The translations under genes and the position numbers were made by a program. Shown here one piece after another: positions 35,282 to 42,331 of a stretch of 64,000 nucleotides of DNA (positions within the stretch are counted from its first letter, which is position 1; every line of letters starts with the position of its first letter). This stretch comes from JADLDB01 sp040752975 (lineage in GTDB: Bacteria > Myxococcota > Myxococcia > Myxococcales > Myxococcaceae). The notes below the pieces were generated by a model. It ran no database searches, was not told where the DNA came from, and was given only the letters and a program-made list of their open reading frames with translations. The stretch is taken from positions 5,777 through 69,776 of the forward strand of contig JBFMHF010000017.1 in assembly GCA_040752975.1 (NCBI GenBank), in the 5' to 3' direction.

Positions 35282-36277
35282 GTGAAGCGACTGGCAATCA
35301 CGATGGCCCTGGTGTCCGCGCTGCATGCAGCGACGGCGAGCGCGGACCCGGTGGTGGTGAAGGTTGGCTCCGTCGCGCCCGAGGGCACGCCCTGGGCCGA
35401 GTGGCTGGACGGGGTGAAGAAGCGCCTGGAGAAGGACTCGGGCGGCAAGCTGAAGCTGAAGGTCTTTCTCGGCGGGAAGCTCGGCGGCGAGAAGGAGATG
35501 GTGGAGGAGACGAAGAACGGCAACCTCCACCTCTACGGCGGCTCGGTCGGCAGCGTCGCCAACTGGGTGCCCGAGCTGTCGGCGTTGGAGCTGCCCTTCA
35601 TCTTCGCCTCTGACGAGGAAGCTGACTTCGTGCTCGACAAGGTTCGCGACCGCTACGCGAAGCTGGTGGAGGCGAAAGGCTTCGTGATGATCATGTGGGC
35701 GGAGAATGGCTGGCACGGCTACGGCGTGAAGGGGAAGTGCATCGAGAAGCTGGAAGACATGAAGGGCCTCAAGATGCGCAGCCAGGAATCGTACGTGCAT
35801 CTCGAGACGTACAAGGCCTTCGGCGCATCGCCGGTGGAGATGGCGGTGCCCGAGGTGCTGGGCGCCCTGCAGACCGGCACGGTGGACGGCTACTCCAACA
35901 CGCCACTCTTCTCGTTCGCCACCAGCTGGTACAAGGGCATCACCCACTACACGTACTCGAAGCACATCTACCAGCCGGCCGTGCTGCTGGTTTCCAAGAA
36001 GTGGTTCGACGGGCTCGAGGAAGACGTGAAGAAGGTGCTGCTCGTGCGCAGCGACGAGCGCGACGGGATCGCCGGAGTGCGGGCGCTGACCGAGCCCCTG
36101 CTGGACAACTTCAAGGCCGCGGACAAGACGGTGTGCCGGCTATCGCCCGAGGCGCAGAAGGCCTTCGCGGAGAAGGCCAAGCCGGTGTGGCAGGTGTTCG
36201 CGAAGAAGGGGAAGAGCAACAAGGAGATCCTCGACGCGATCCTCGCCGCCAAGAAGGAGTTCGCCGCGAAGAAGTAG
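35282..36277 (+). CDS. dctP: TRAP transporter substrate-binding protein DctP
   Basis: A 331-residue periplasmic solute receptor. The signal peptide is MKRLAITMALVSALHAATASA. The DctP/TRAP-P body begins VVKVGSVAPEGTPWAEWLDGVKKRLEKDSGGKLKLKVFLGG and includes ELPFIFASDEEADFVLD and the hinge ALQTGTVDGYSNTP. The region around KMRSQESYVH usually holds the ligand-contacting Arg (here R of KMRSQ). The start is GTG at 35282 after AAAGGA. It is 47 bp after tatT and 15 bp before dctQ. Ligand unknown; TatT-linked systems differ from classical dicarboxylate TRAPs. Confidence 0.93.
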   Translation: MKRLAITMALVSALHAATASADPVVVKVGSVAPEGTPWAEWLDGVKKRLEKDSGGKLKLKVFLGGKLGGEKEMVEETKNGNLHLYGGSVGSVANWVPELSALELPFIFASDEEADFVLDKVRDRYAKLVEAKGFVMIMWAENGWHGYGVKGKCIEKLEDMKGLKMRSQESYVHLETYKAFGASPVEMAVPEVLGALQTGTVDGYSNTPLFSFATSWYKGITHYTYSKHIYQPAVLLVSKKWFDGLEEDVKKVLLVRSDERDGIAGVRALTEPLLDNFKAADKTVCRLSPEAQKAFAEKAKPVWQVFAKKGKSNKEILDAILAAKKEFAAKK

Positions 36278-36292
36278 CGGCGGGTCCCGCTC

Positions 36293-37165
36293 ATGGAGTC
36301 CTTGCGCCGGGTGCTGGGGAAGCTGGACGACGCCGTCTTCCGCGTGGAGCGGCTCGTCCTCCTCTTCAGCCTGACGATGATGACGCTGCTGGTCACGCTG
36401 GACGTGGTGCAGCGCACCTTCTCGCGCCCGGTGGGGAAGACGGAGGCGCTGCTGTTGTCGCTCCTCTACGGTGCTTCCCCCGACGACGCGCAGAGGAGCT
36501 TCGTCACCCACACGCTGGGGCCCATCGTCTTCTGGGGGCTGACGCTGGTGTTCTTCGTGCTGGCGGCGCACTCGAGCCGTGCCATCGCGGCGGAGCGGGC
36601 CGGGAGCGCGGCGCCGGGCTTCGGGCGCTCCGCGGCCTATGGCGTGGGGCTGTGGGCCGGGGTGTTCGGCTTCGTGCACGCCCTGCTGTGGATCTTCCCT
36701 TCGTCGGTGCCCGGGGCGCAGAAGTTCTCCCTGGGCTTCATGCTGTGGAGCGGCATGGTGGGCGCGTCGCTGGCTACCCGAAGCCGCCGTCACATCGTGC
36801 TGGACGTGGTGAAGAAGAAGCTGGATCCCGACACGGCCAGGCCCTTCGCGCTGGTGGGAGGGCTCGTCACCTTCCTCTTCTGCATGCTGCTGGCCGGGCT
36901 GGGGACCATGCAGTTCTGGACGCAGTTCACCGAGTGGCGTGAGGGCGAGGGGGTAGGCGTGTACGACGCGCTGCCCATTCCCACGTGGATTGCCACGCTG
37001 GCGATCCCGGTGACGTTCGGGATGATGGCGCTGCGCTTCCTCGCGCAGGGTGTGCACGACTGGAAGTGGGGACCGCCGAAGGGCGGGGTGGACGCGCACG
37101 GCATCGATCTCGACGCCCTGGGGAAGGAGCCCCCGGCGGCTGGAAGTGACGGGGCCGCGTCATGA
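36293..37165 (+). CDS. dctQ: TRAP transporter small membrane subunit, enlarged DctQ
   Basis: A 290-residue membrane protein. About six hydrophobic segments are readable (about 21-43, 75-95, 113-135, 145-165, 185-210 and 228-252), whereas classical DctQ has four and about 160-200 residues. The DctQ hallmark RSRRHIVLDVV (basic loop before a TM) is present near 164-174. The extra hydrophobic segments and a soluble loop (ASPDDAQRSFVTHTLG) fall between the first and second family TMs. It forms the Q subunit with DctM and stabilises the transport channel. Its stop overlaps the dctM start (ATGA). Confidence 0.88.
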   Translation: MESLRRVLGKLDDAVFRVERLVLLFSLTMMTLLVTLDVVQRTFSRPVGKTEALLLSLLYGASPDDAQRSFVTHTLGPIVFWGLTLVFFVLAAHSSRAIAAERAGSAAPGFGRSAAYGVGLWAGVFGFVHALLWIFPSSVPGAQKFSLGFMLWSGMVGASLATRSRRHIVLDVVKKKLDPDTARPFALVGGLVTFLFCMLLAGLGTMQFWTQFTEWREGEGVGVYDALPIPTWIATLAIPVTFGMMALRFLAQGVHDWKWGPPKGGVDAHGIDLDALGKEPPAAGSDGAAS

Positions 37166-38916
37166 CCGCCCTCACCGTCACCCTCCTGGCGGTGGACGCG
37201 CTGCTGGCGCTCTACGGCTACCGCAAGCGGAAGAAGGGCCTGGTGGTGTGGCTGGTGATCCTCGCCACGCTCTTCGCGGTGTCGGGCTCCACCGGCTTCC
37301 TCGTCTTCGGGACGATCATCGCGGCGTTGCTGCTGGGGCAGCCGCTGTTCGTCCTGATGGGCGCGCTGGCGATGGGGCTGCTCGCCACGGTGTCAGGCCT
37401 GGCGAGCTTCGACGAGCAGGTGATCATCGTTCGCAAGCTGCTGGAGCTGACAGGCAAGGAGGTGCTGCTGGCCATTCCCTTCTTCGTGGTGGCCGGGGAG
37501 TTGATGACGCAGGGCAGCCTGGCCCGGCGCCTCATCGAGGTGATGAAGGCGCTGGTCGGGTGGATCCCCGGCGGCCTGGCGGTGGCGGCGGTGGCGGCCT
37601 GCTGCTTCTTCGCGGCGATCTCCGGCAGCTCGCCGGTGACGGTGGTGGCGATCGGCTCGATCATGGTGCCGGCGCTGGTCAAGGCGAAGTACCCCGAGGA
37701 CTTCTCGGTGGGACTCCTGACGAGCGCAGGCAGCCTGGGGATCCTGATTCCCCCGTCGATCCCGATGATCGTCTATTCGATCATGGTGTCCTCGGCGACG
37801 CCGGTGGACCCGCTGGATCTCTTCATGGCCGGCGTGGGGCCGGGCCTGTTCATCGGCCTGGTGCTGGCGGGCTTCTCTGTCGTGCGCGGCTACCAGTTTC
37901 GCGTACCGCGCGAGCCGTTCAGTCGAGCGCGGCTGTGGCAGGCGGTGCGGCAGGGCTTCTGGTCGTTGCTCCTGCCCTTGATCATCCTGGGCGGGATCTA
38001 CTCGGGCACCTTCACGGCGACCGAGGCGTCGGCGGTGTCGGTCGTCTACGCGCTGGCGGTCGAGCTCTTCATCCACCGCGAGATGGACCGGAAGAAGCTG
38101 CTCGAGGTGGCGGAAGGCTCGATGACGGTGATGGGGAGCCTGCTCGTGATCATCGCGCTGGCGATCGGCCTCAACTACTTCCTGGTCGATCAGCAGGTGC
38201 CGGATCGCATGGTGGAGTGGCTCAAGACGTTCGAGCTGACGCCGACGAAGTTCCTGATCCTGGTGAACGGGCTGCTGCTCGTCGTCGGCTGCTTCATGGA
38301 CATCATGAGCGCGATCTTGATCGTCGCGCCGATGCTGGCGCCGATGGCCGCGGCGATGGGGATCAACCCCATCCACATGGGGATCATCTTCATCGTGAAC
38401 CTCGAGATCGGCTACCTCACGCCGCCGGTGGGGCTGAACCTCTTCGTCAGCTCGACGCTGTTCAAGAAGGGGCTGGGCTGGGTGGTGCGGGCGGTGGTGC
38501 CGACGATGCTGCTGCTCCTCGCCAGTCTGGTGGTGATCACCTGGTGGCCCGGGCTGTCGCTGACGCTGGTGGACGTGTTCAAGGAGCAGCCGGCTTCGGT
38601 GCAGCAGCCGCTGGAGCCCACGGCCCCCGTGGAGAAGCCGCCGCCGGACGGCAAGGTGAAGAGCCTCGAGGAGCTGATGCGTGAGGCGAAGGAGAAGAAG
38701 GGGCAGGGCGGGGCCGCGCCGGAGGAGCCGAAGCGCGTGAAGAGCCTCGAGGAGCTGATGCGTGAGGCGAAGGAGAAGAAGGGGCAGGGTGAGGGCGGGG
38801 CCGCGCCGGAGGAGCCGAAGCGCGTGAAGAGCCTCGAAGAGTTGATGCGCGAGGCGAAGGAGAAGCAGGCGCAGGACGCGGCGGGCGATGGTGGCTCCGC
38901 GCCTGCTCCTGAATGA
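37162..38916 (+). CDS. dctM: TRAP transporter large permease DctM with repeat tail
   Basis: A 584-residue permease of the ion-driven TRAP family, normally about 430 residues. Residues 1-480 contain 12 or more hydrophobic segments, with the DctM signatures GSSPVTVVAIGSIMVPALV, SAGSLGILIPPSIPMIVYSIM and HMGIIFIVNLEIGYLTPPVGLNLF. The family ends near LTLVDVFKEQ. A tail of about 90 residues follows, rich in Lys/Glu/Pro, with three near-copies of KSLEELMREAKEK separated by GQG(E/G)GAAPEEPKRV linkers. The tail is cytoplasmic by topology expectation and charged, possibly coiled. Confidence 0.93.
   Translation: MTALTVTLLAVDALLALYGYRKRKKGLVVWLVILATLFAVSGSTGFLVFGTIIAALLLGQPLFVLMGALAMGLLATVSGLASFDEQVIIVRKLLELTGKEVLLAIPFFVVAGELMTQGSLARRLIEVMKALVGWIPGGLAVAAVAACCFFAAISGSSPVTVVAIGSIMVPALVKAKYPEDFSVGLLTSAGSLGILIPPSIPMIVYSIMVSSATPVDPLDLFMAGVGPGLFIGLVLAGFSVVRGYQFRVPREPFSRARLWQAVRQGFWSLLLPLIILGGIYSGTFTATEASAVSVVYALAVELFIHREMDRKKLLEVAEGSMTVMGSLLVIIALAIGLNYFLVDQQVPDRMVEWLKTFELTPTKFLILVNGLLLVVGCFMDIMSAILIVAPMLAPMAAAMGINPIHMGIIFIVNLEIGYLTPPVGLNLFVSSTLFKKGLGWVVRAVVPTMLLLLASLVVITWWPGLSLTLVDVFKEQPASVQQPLEPTAPVEKPPPDGKVKSLEELMREAKEKKGQGGAAPEEPKRVKSLEELMREAKEKKGQGEGGAAPEEPKRVKSLEELMREAKEKQAQDAAGDGGSAPAPE
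38653..38880 (+). repeat. Three tandem repeats in the dctM tail
   Basis: Units start near 38656, 38737 and 38824 (81, 87 and about 57 nt) and encode KSLEELMREAKEK each time. The first two differ by an extra Glu-Gly pair in the linker; the third is truncated. Copies are almost identical at the nucleotide level, suggesting recent duplication. Confidence 0.85.
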
Positions 38917-38922
38917 GGGCCG

Positions 38923-39369
38923 CTACAGGGCCCGCTCGAGCTCCCACGCCGCGACCTTGAAGCCGTTTGACTTGTAGAGATCGCCGTCCGCGCCCGCGTC
39001 CGCTGGCAGGGCGTGGGTCATCACCTTGCAGCCGCGCGACTTGAAGTAGGCCTCGGCTTCCTTGAGCAGGCGCTCCGCCACGCCCTGGTTGCGCCACGCC
39101 GGCGCCACCGTGAGCGCCTCGAGCCGGCCGTGCGTCGCGCCCGTCAAGGGATGCGGCCCCCGAACGCGCGCGATCGCTCCGCCCACCGCGCGTCCCTCGT
39201 AGTCCGCGACCAGGAGCCCCTCCGGCTCCTCCGACAGGGCCTTCTCCATCAACTGGCGGTAGGTCTCGAGCCACCGCGCGCGGGACGGGTAGCGCTTCAC
39301 GGTCTCCTGCTCCAGCGACTCCAGCACCGGAATGTCCATCACCTTCACGCGGCGAACGACCAGCGGCAT
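38923..39369 (-). CDS. GNAT family N-acetyltransferase
   Basis: A 148-residue acetyl-CoA-dependent acetyltransferase. Motif A is LEALTVAPAWRNQGVAERLLKEAEAYFKSRG, with the acetyl-CoA pyrophosphate loop RNQGVA. The C-terminal LYKSNGFKVAAWELERAL matches the Y-x-x-x-GF motif B. Substrate unknown. It is convergent with dctM, with only 6 bp between stops. The ATG is at 39367-39369. Confidence 0.9.
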   Translation of the reverse strand: MPLVVRRVKVMDIPVLESLEQETVKRYPSRARWLETYRQLMEKALSEEPEGLLVADYEGRAVGGAIARVRGPHPLTGATHGRLEALTVAPAWRNQGVAERLLKEAEAYFKSRGCKVMTHALPADAGADGDLYKSNGFKVAAWELERAL

Positions 39370-39408
39370 GGTGGCCTCTCTACCCCAGCGCAGGCGCGTC
39401 GGCGCGAG

Positions 39409-39489
39409 GTCCTCAGAGCACCCTGCACCCGTCGGGTCCTCAGAGCACCCTGCACCCGTCGGGATCCTCAGAGCACCCCACAGCCGCCC
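39409..39489. repeat. 27-bp tandem repeat
   Basis: Two perfect 27-bp copies (39409-39435, 39436-39462), built on GTCCTCAGAGCACCC, and a degenerate third (39463-39489). They lie about 40 bp upstream of the GNAT start codon. Confidence 0.8.
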
Positions 39490-39555
39490 CGGGTCCTACC
39501 TCAAGATATTGATTTTACGCGACTAACGCGACGCAGCATTTCAGTGTAGATGTTT

Positions 39556-39668
39556 GCCACCTCGGGTGGTACACATGCCTACCTTCAGATTCGGGCGCGT
39601 GGGACCCTCCACCTCCGCGCTCGCGCGCCGCGCCGAGGCCCCTCCCCGGCGCGGCGTGTTTTTTTTTT
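39556..39668 (+). ncRNA. Candidate structured leader or small RNA
   Basis: CCACC/GGTGG around TCG at 39557-39569, GTGG/CCAC at 39599-39612 and then a perfect terminator form a chain of stems on the plus strand, in front of the LysM gene and downstream of an AT-richer stretch. No ORF is upstream for the terminator to serve. It could be a short RNA or an attenuator leader; class unknown. Confidence 0.35.
39626..39668 (+). terminator. Strong intrinsic terminator in the LysM gene leader
   Basis: CGCCGCGCCG at 39626-39635 pairs perfectly with CGGCGCGGCG at 39647-39656 around an 11-base loop; after TG come ten T residues. It points toward the LysM gene, whose start is 92 bp downstream. No plus-strand gene precedes it for 700 bp. 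Confidence 0.85.
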
Positions 39669-39759
39669 CCGGCGTGTCGAAATGCCCCGTGGCTGCGCAC
39701 TGGCTGGACGGCGCGTGTTGGATCGAAGATACCGTCTCTCTACTCTCCGGAGCCCCACC

Positions 39760-40830
39760 ATGCCCAACCGAATCCAGACGTCGCCCGTCGCCCCGCGTCC
39801 GCTTCCCACCGGGAATGCGCCGACGTCCGTGACGGTGCGCCCGGGGGACACCCTCGGGGCGATCGCCCAGCGCATGGGCGTCACCACCGACGCGCTGGTG
39901 CAGGCCAACGTCGGCCGCTACCCGGGGCTCGCCACCAACCGCAACGCCATCCAGGTCGGCTGGACGTTGAACGCGCCGGGCACCACCTCCACCGCGCCGA
40001 CGACTCCCACGCAGGGCACGTGGCGGCCGAGCGGCAGCGGCCCCACCACCGGCACCGGTGGCGTCACCGGGACCACCGTGCGCCCCAACGACTTCGGGGC
40101 CAAGCTGGCGGCGGGTGGCGCCCAGTCCATCGAGCTGCGCACGAAGCGGCACCTCGACAGCATCGAGAAGACGGGCATCGGCACCTACTACGGCGATCAC
40201 TCCTCGTGGAAGTCGATGGACGCCAACGCGAGGAAGGAGTGGATCCAGGCGAACCTCAAGCCCGGCGCCACCGCCCCGTCGGCGGGCAGCATCAAGGAGA
40301 ACTCCTGCATCGGCTGGGCGATGGAGAACGTCGGCGCTGCCTACGCGGCCGCCGGCAAGTCGGAGCGCTGGAGCGAGATCATGCAGATCGTCACCAGCAA
40401 GGGCAGCAAGGGCATCGACCTCGCCAAGGAGCTCAAGAAGGACGGCTGGCAGGCGATCTACTGGAACCCCGACGCGAAGAATCCGTCCGACGGCAACCCG
40501 GAGCACTCGTTCTCGGCGGTGCAGGTCAACCGCGGCAACGGCTACTACGGCGTGGCCATCGACGCGCAGGTGACCAACTACCGCCCGACCGAGGGCAAGG
40601 GCACGAAGCAGGACATGTCGGGCATCGAGAAGCTGCGCGAGGTGCCCTTCTTCTTCGGCATGGCCAAGGGCGGCATGCACACCTTCGTCGGCCGCAAGGG
40701 CGAGGTGAACGAGTTCCACTGGGCCGAAATGCCCAACAGCACTCGCGCCATCGAGCAGACGCCGCTGGAGAAGTTCGGCTGGAACTCAGGGCTCATCATG
40801 GTGCCGCCCGGCACCTGGCCCACCAACTGA
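39760..40830 (+). CDS. LysM-domain protein of unknown function
   Basis: A 356-residue protein. A LysM domain at about 23-71 (VTVRPGDTLGAIAQRMGVTTDALVQANVG...VGWTLN) should bind N-acetylglucosamine-containing glycans. A Pro/Thr/Gly linker (72-110) leads to a 245-residue C-terminal domain with no family I recognise. That domain holds a single Cys in SCIGWAMENVGAAYAAAG, which could be a catalytic cysteine, and later HSFSAVQVNRG and GMHTFVG histidines. No signal peptide follows the ATG at 39760 (GGAG at good spacing). LysM proteins without leaders occur in secretion-system cargo and toxins. The 3' end overlaps the ykgJ-like gene by 45 bp, antisense. Confidence 0.8.
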   Translation: MPNRIQTSPVAPRPLPTGNAPTSVTVRPGDTLGAIAQRMGVTTDALVQANVGRYPGLATNRNAIQVGWTLNAPGTTSTAPTTPTQGTWRPSGSGPTTGTGGVTGTTVRPNDFGAKLAAGGAQSIELRTKRHLDSIEKTGIGTYYGDHSSWKSMDANARKEWIQANLKPGATAPSAGSIKENSCIGWAMENVGAAYAAAGKSERWSEIMQIVTSKGSKGIDLAKELKKDGWQAIYWNPDAKNPSDGNPEHSFSAVQVNRGNGYYGVAIDAQVTNYRPTEGKGTKQDMSGIEKLREVPFFFGMAKGGMHTFVGRKGEVNEFHWAEMPNSTRAIEQTPLEKFGWNSGLIMVPPGTWPTN

Positions 40831-41298
40831 CGACGCCCACCAGTCGAGGATCGACCGCGGCTCGGCCTCGGAGTCCACCGCGAGGTTGAGGGCGGCGAGC
40901 CGATCATCCAGCGCGGTGCTTGCCTCCCGGGGAAGCTTCACCGGCCCTCGCACGCGTTGGCAGAAGAACGTCCGGCAGCCCAGCGGGCGATCCTCGTACA
41001 CCGTGCACCGCCTGCCCTCAGCGTCGAGGAAGGGGCACCCCCCGTCCGCCCGCGCCTTCGGGAGCGCTCGGCCCTCTCGAGCGAGTCGCGCCCTCAGCAC
41101 CGCCCACTCGCTGGGCCACAGCCACGGTGGGCGCTTCGTCACCGCCAGTTGGCAGCACTCGGCGGAGCCGGGGCAGGAGAAGGCGGCCCACACGCGCGAT
41201 CCTTCGCGCAGCACGAAGAGCGTCTCCTTGAGCGCGCGGCGCAGGACCGTCGTTTTGAGGGCGTCAGCGGAGTCGTCCTCGGGTACGGTGCCGCTCAC
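40786..41298 (-). CDS. YkgJ-type cysteine cluster protein
   Basis: A 170-residue cytoplasmic protein of the YkgJ/UPF0153 type. Cysteines fall as FSCPGSAECCQ, GGCPFLDAEGRRCTVYEDRPLGCRTFFC, a pattern taken to bind a metal or Fe-S cluster. CPFL-x-C-x-VYEDRPLGCR is the typical core. The GTG start at 41298 is the best placed in a long, otherwise antisense-like frame; the plus-strand membrane-protein start lies 15 bp away on the other side. Its 3' end overlaps the LysM gene by 45 bp in tail-to-tail orientation. Confidence 0.75.
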   Translation of the reverse strand: MSGTVPEDDSADALKTTVLRRALKETLFVLREGSRVWAAFSCPGSAECCQLAVTKRPPWLWPSEWAVLRARLAREGRALPKARADGGCPFLDAEGRRCTVYEDRPLGCRTFFCQRVRGPVKLPREASTALDDRLAALNLAVDSEAEPRSILDWWASSVGGPGAGRHHDEP

Positions 41299-41313
41299 GG
41301 GGAGGAGTCTTCC

Positions 41314-42324
41314 ATGCAACAGGCCGCCACTGCACCTTCTGGAGCGAAGTGTGCCATCCACGCTGATCGCGCCGCGTCCCTCGTCTGTGGCCGCTGCGGG
41401 AACTTCATGTGCGCCGAGTGCTCGGAGGGGGGCGCGCAGACCCAGTGTCCGAAGTGTCGCGATCTGACCGGCGCCTCCGCGTTCCCTTTCTCTCGAGACC
41501 GCTACGACTTTGGCAGCATCTGGAACCTCTGCTGGTCCAGCTTCCAGCGTGAATGGCTGATGCTGTGCGTCTGCTCGGTCATCTTCTTCGGGATGATCCT
41601 GGTCGGCTCGGCGATCTCGAGCACGATCAGCTCGGTGATCCTGAGCGTGGCCGGCTTCGGGGGCCGCGACATGTCCCTCAAGGCGATGGCGATCGGCATG
41701 GCCGTGAGTCAGTCGGTGAGCATGGTGGTGAACCTCGCCATCCAGGGTGTGGCGCTGGTGGGCTTCTATCGGGTGGTGATGGACGTGCTGCTCGGCCGCC
41801 GCTGCGACGTCGCCCGCATGTTCAGCCAGCTGCGCAAGCTGCCCACGTACGCGCTCACCCAGCTGCTCCTCGTCCTCGTGGTCTGGCTCCCCAGCGTGCT
41901 GTACTTCGCGGGCCTGGTGGTGGTCGCGCTCACCGCCGCGGGGGTGAGCTTGTCGGACCTGGGCGGGGTGGGCGCCGACCGTCTCTTCAGAGGAGCGTCC
42001 TTCGGCATCTTCTTCGGAGGGATGCTGGTGTACATCGTGCTCTTCTCCGTGGTGGTCCTGCCGCTGACGCTCTTCGTCGTGCCGGAGATCGTCGTCAGCG
42101 ACTGCGGCGCCGTGGAGGCCTTGAAGCGTGCCTGGCGCATCGGCAGCGGGCACCGGCTCCCGATGATCGGCTACGGCTTCGTCGCCGGCCTGGTGATCCT
42201 CCTGAGCGCGATGCTCTGCGTGGTGCCGGTCCTCGCGGGGTTCTCCCTGGGCACCTCGCTGCTGATCGCGCTCTTCCTCGCTGCCCGCAACGGGGCAGAC
42301 GTGCCGGCGCCCGATCACTCCTGA
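41314..42324 (+). CDS. B-box-like zinc finger membrane protein
   Basis: A 336-residue protein. Residues 13-48 carry eight metal-type ligands (C13, H16, C25, C28, C33, C36, C45, C48) in a B-box-like arrangement: CAIHADRAASLVCGRCGNFMCAECSEGG...CPKC. A hydrophobic part with about six transmembrane segments follows (from 75 to 330), similar to DUF4013/DUF975-type integral membrane proteins. Such zinc-ribbon plus membrane fusions are common and uncharacterised in myxobacteria. GGGGAGGAG precedes the ATG. It is divergent from the YkgJ gene. Confidence 0.82.
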   Translation: MQQAATAPSGAKCAIHADRAASLVCGRCGNFMCAECSEGGAQTQCPKCRDLTGASAFPFSRDRYDFGSIWNLCWSSFQREWLMLCVCSVIFFGMILVGSAISSTISSVILSVAGFGGRDMSLKAMAIGMAVSQSVSMVVNLAIQGVALVGFYRVVMDVLLGRRCDVARMFSQLRKLPTYALTQLLLVLVVWLPSVLYFAGLVVVALTAAGVSLSDLGGVGADRLFRGASFGIFFGGMLVYIVLFSVVVLPLTLFVVPEIVVSDCGAVEALKRAWRIGSGHRLPMIGYGFVAGLVILLSAMLCVVPVLAGFSLGTSLLIALFLAARNGADVPAPDHS

Positions 42325-42331
42325 GAGGCCG

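Larger units (their letters stand above)
39370..39759. other. Intergenic region with repeats and a terminator
   Basis: A 390-bp gap between the GNAT gene (minus) and the LysM gene (plus). It holds a 27-bp tandem repeat (39409-39489), a locally AT-richer stretch (39500-39550, likely promoters), two small stem-loops (39556-39570, 39599-39612) and a very strong plus-strand intrinsic terminator (39626-39668). Frames that cross it show no codon bias. Confidence 0.6.

Noticed and set aside
38653..38880. Repeats considered as a CRISPR-like array
   Set aside because: In-frame coding repeats with Lys/Glu peptide and no spacers of constant length; they belong to the dctM tail.
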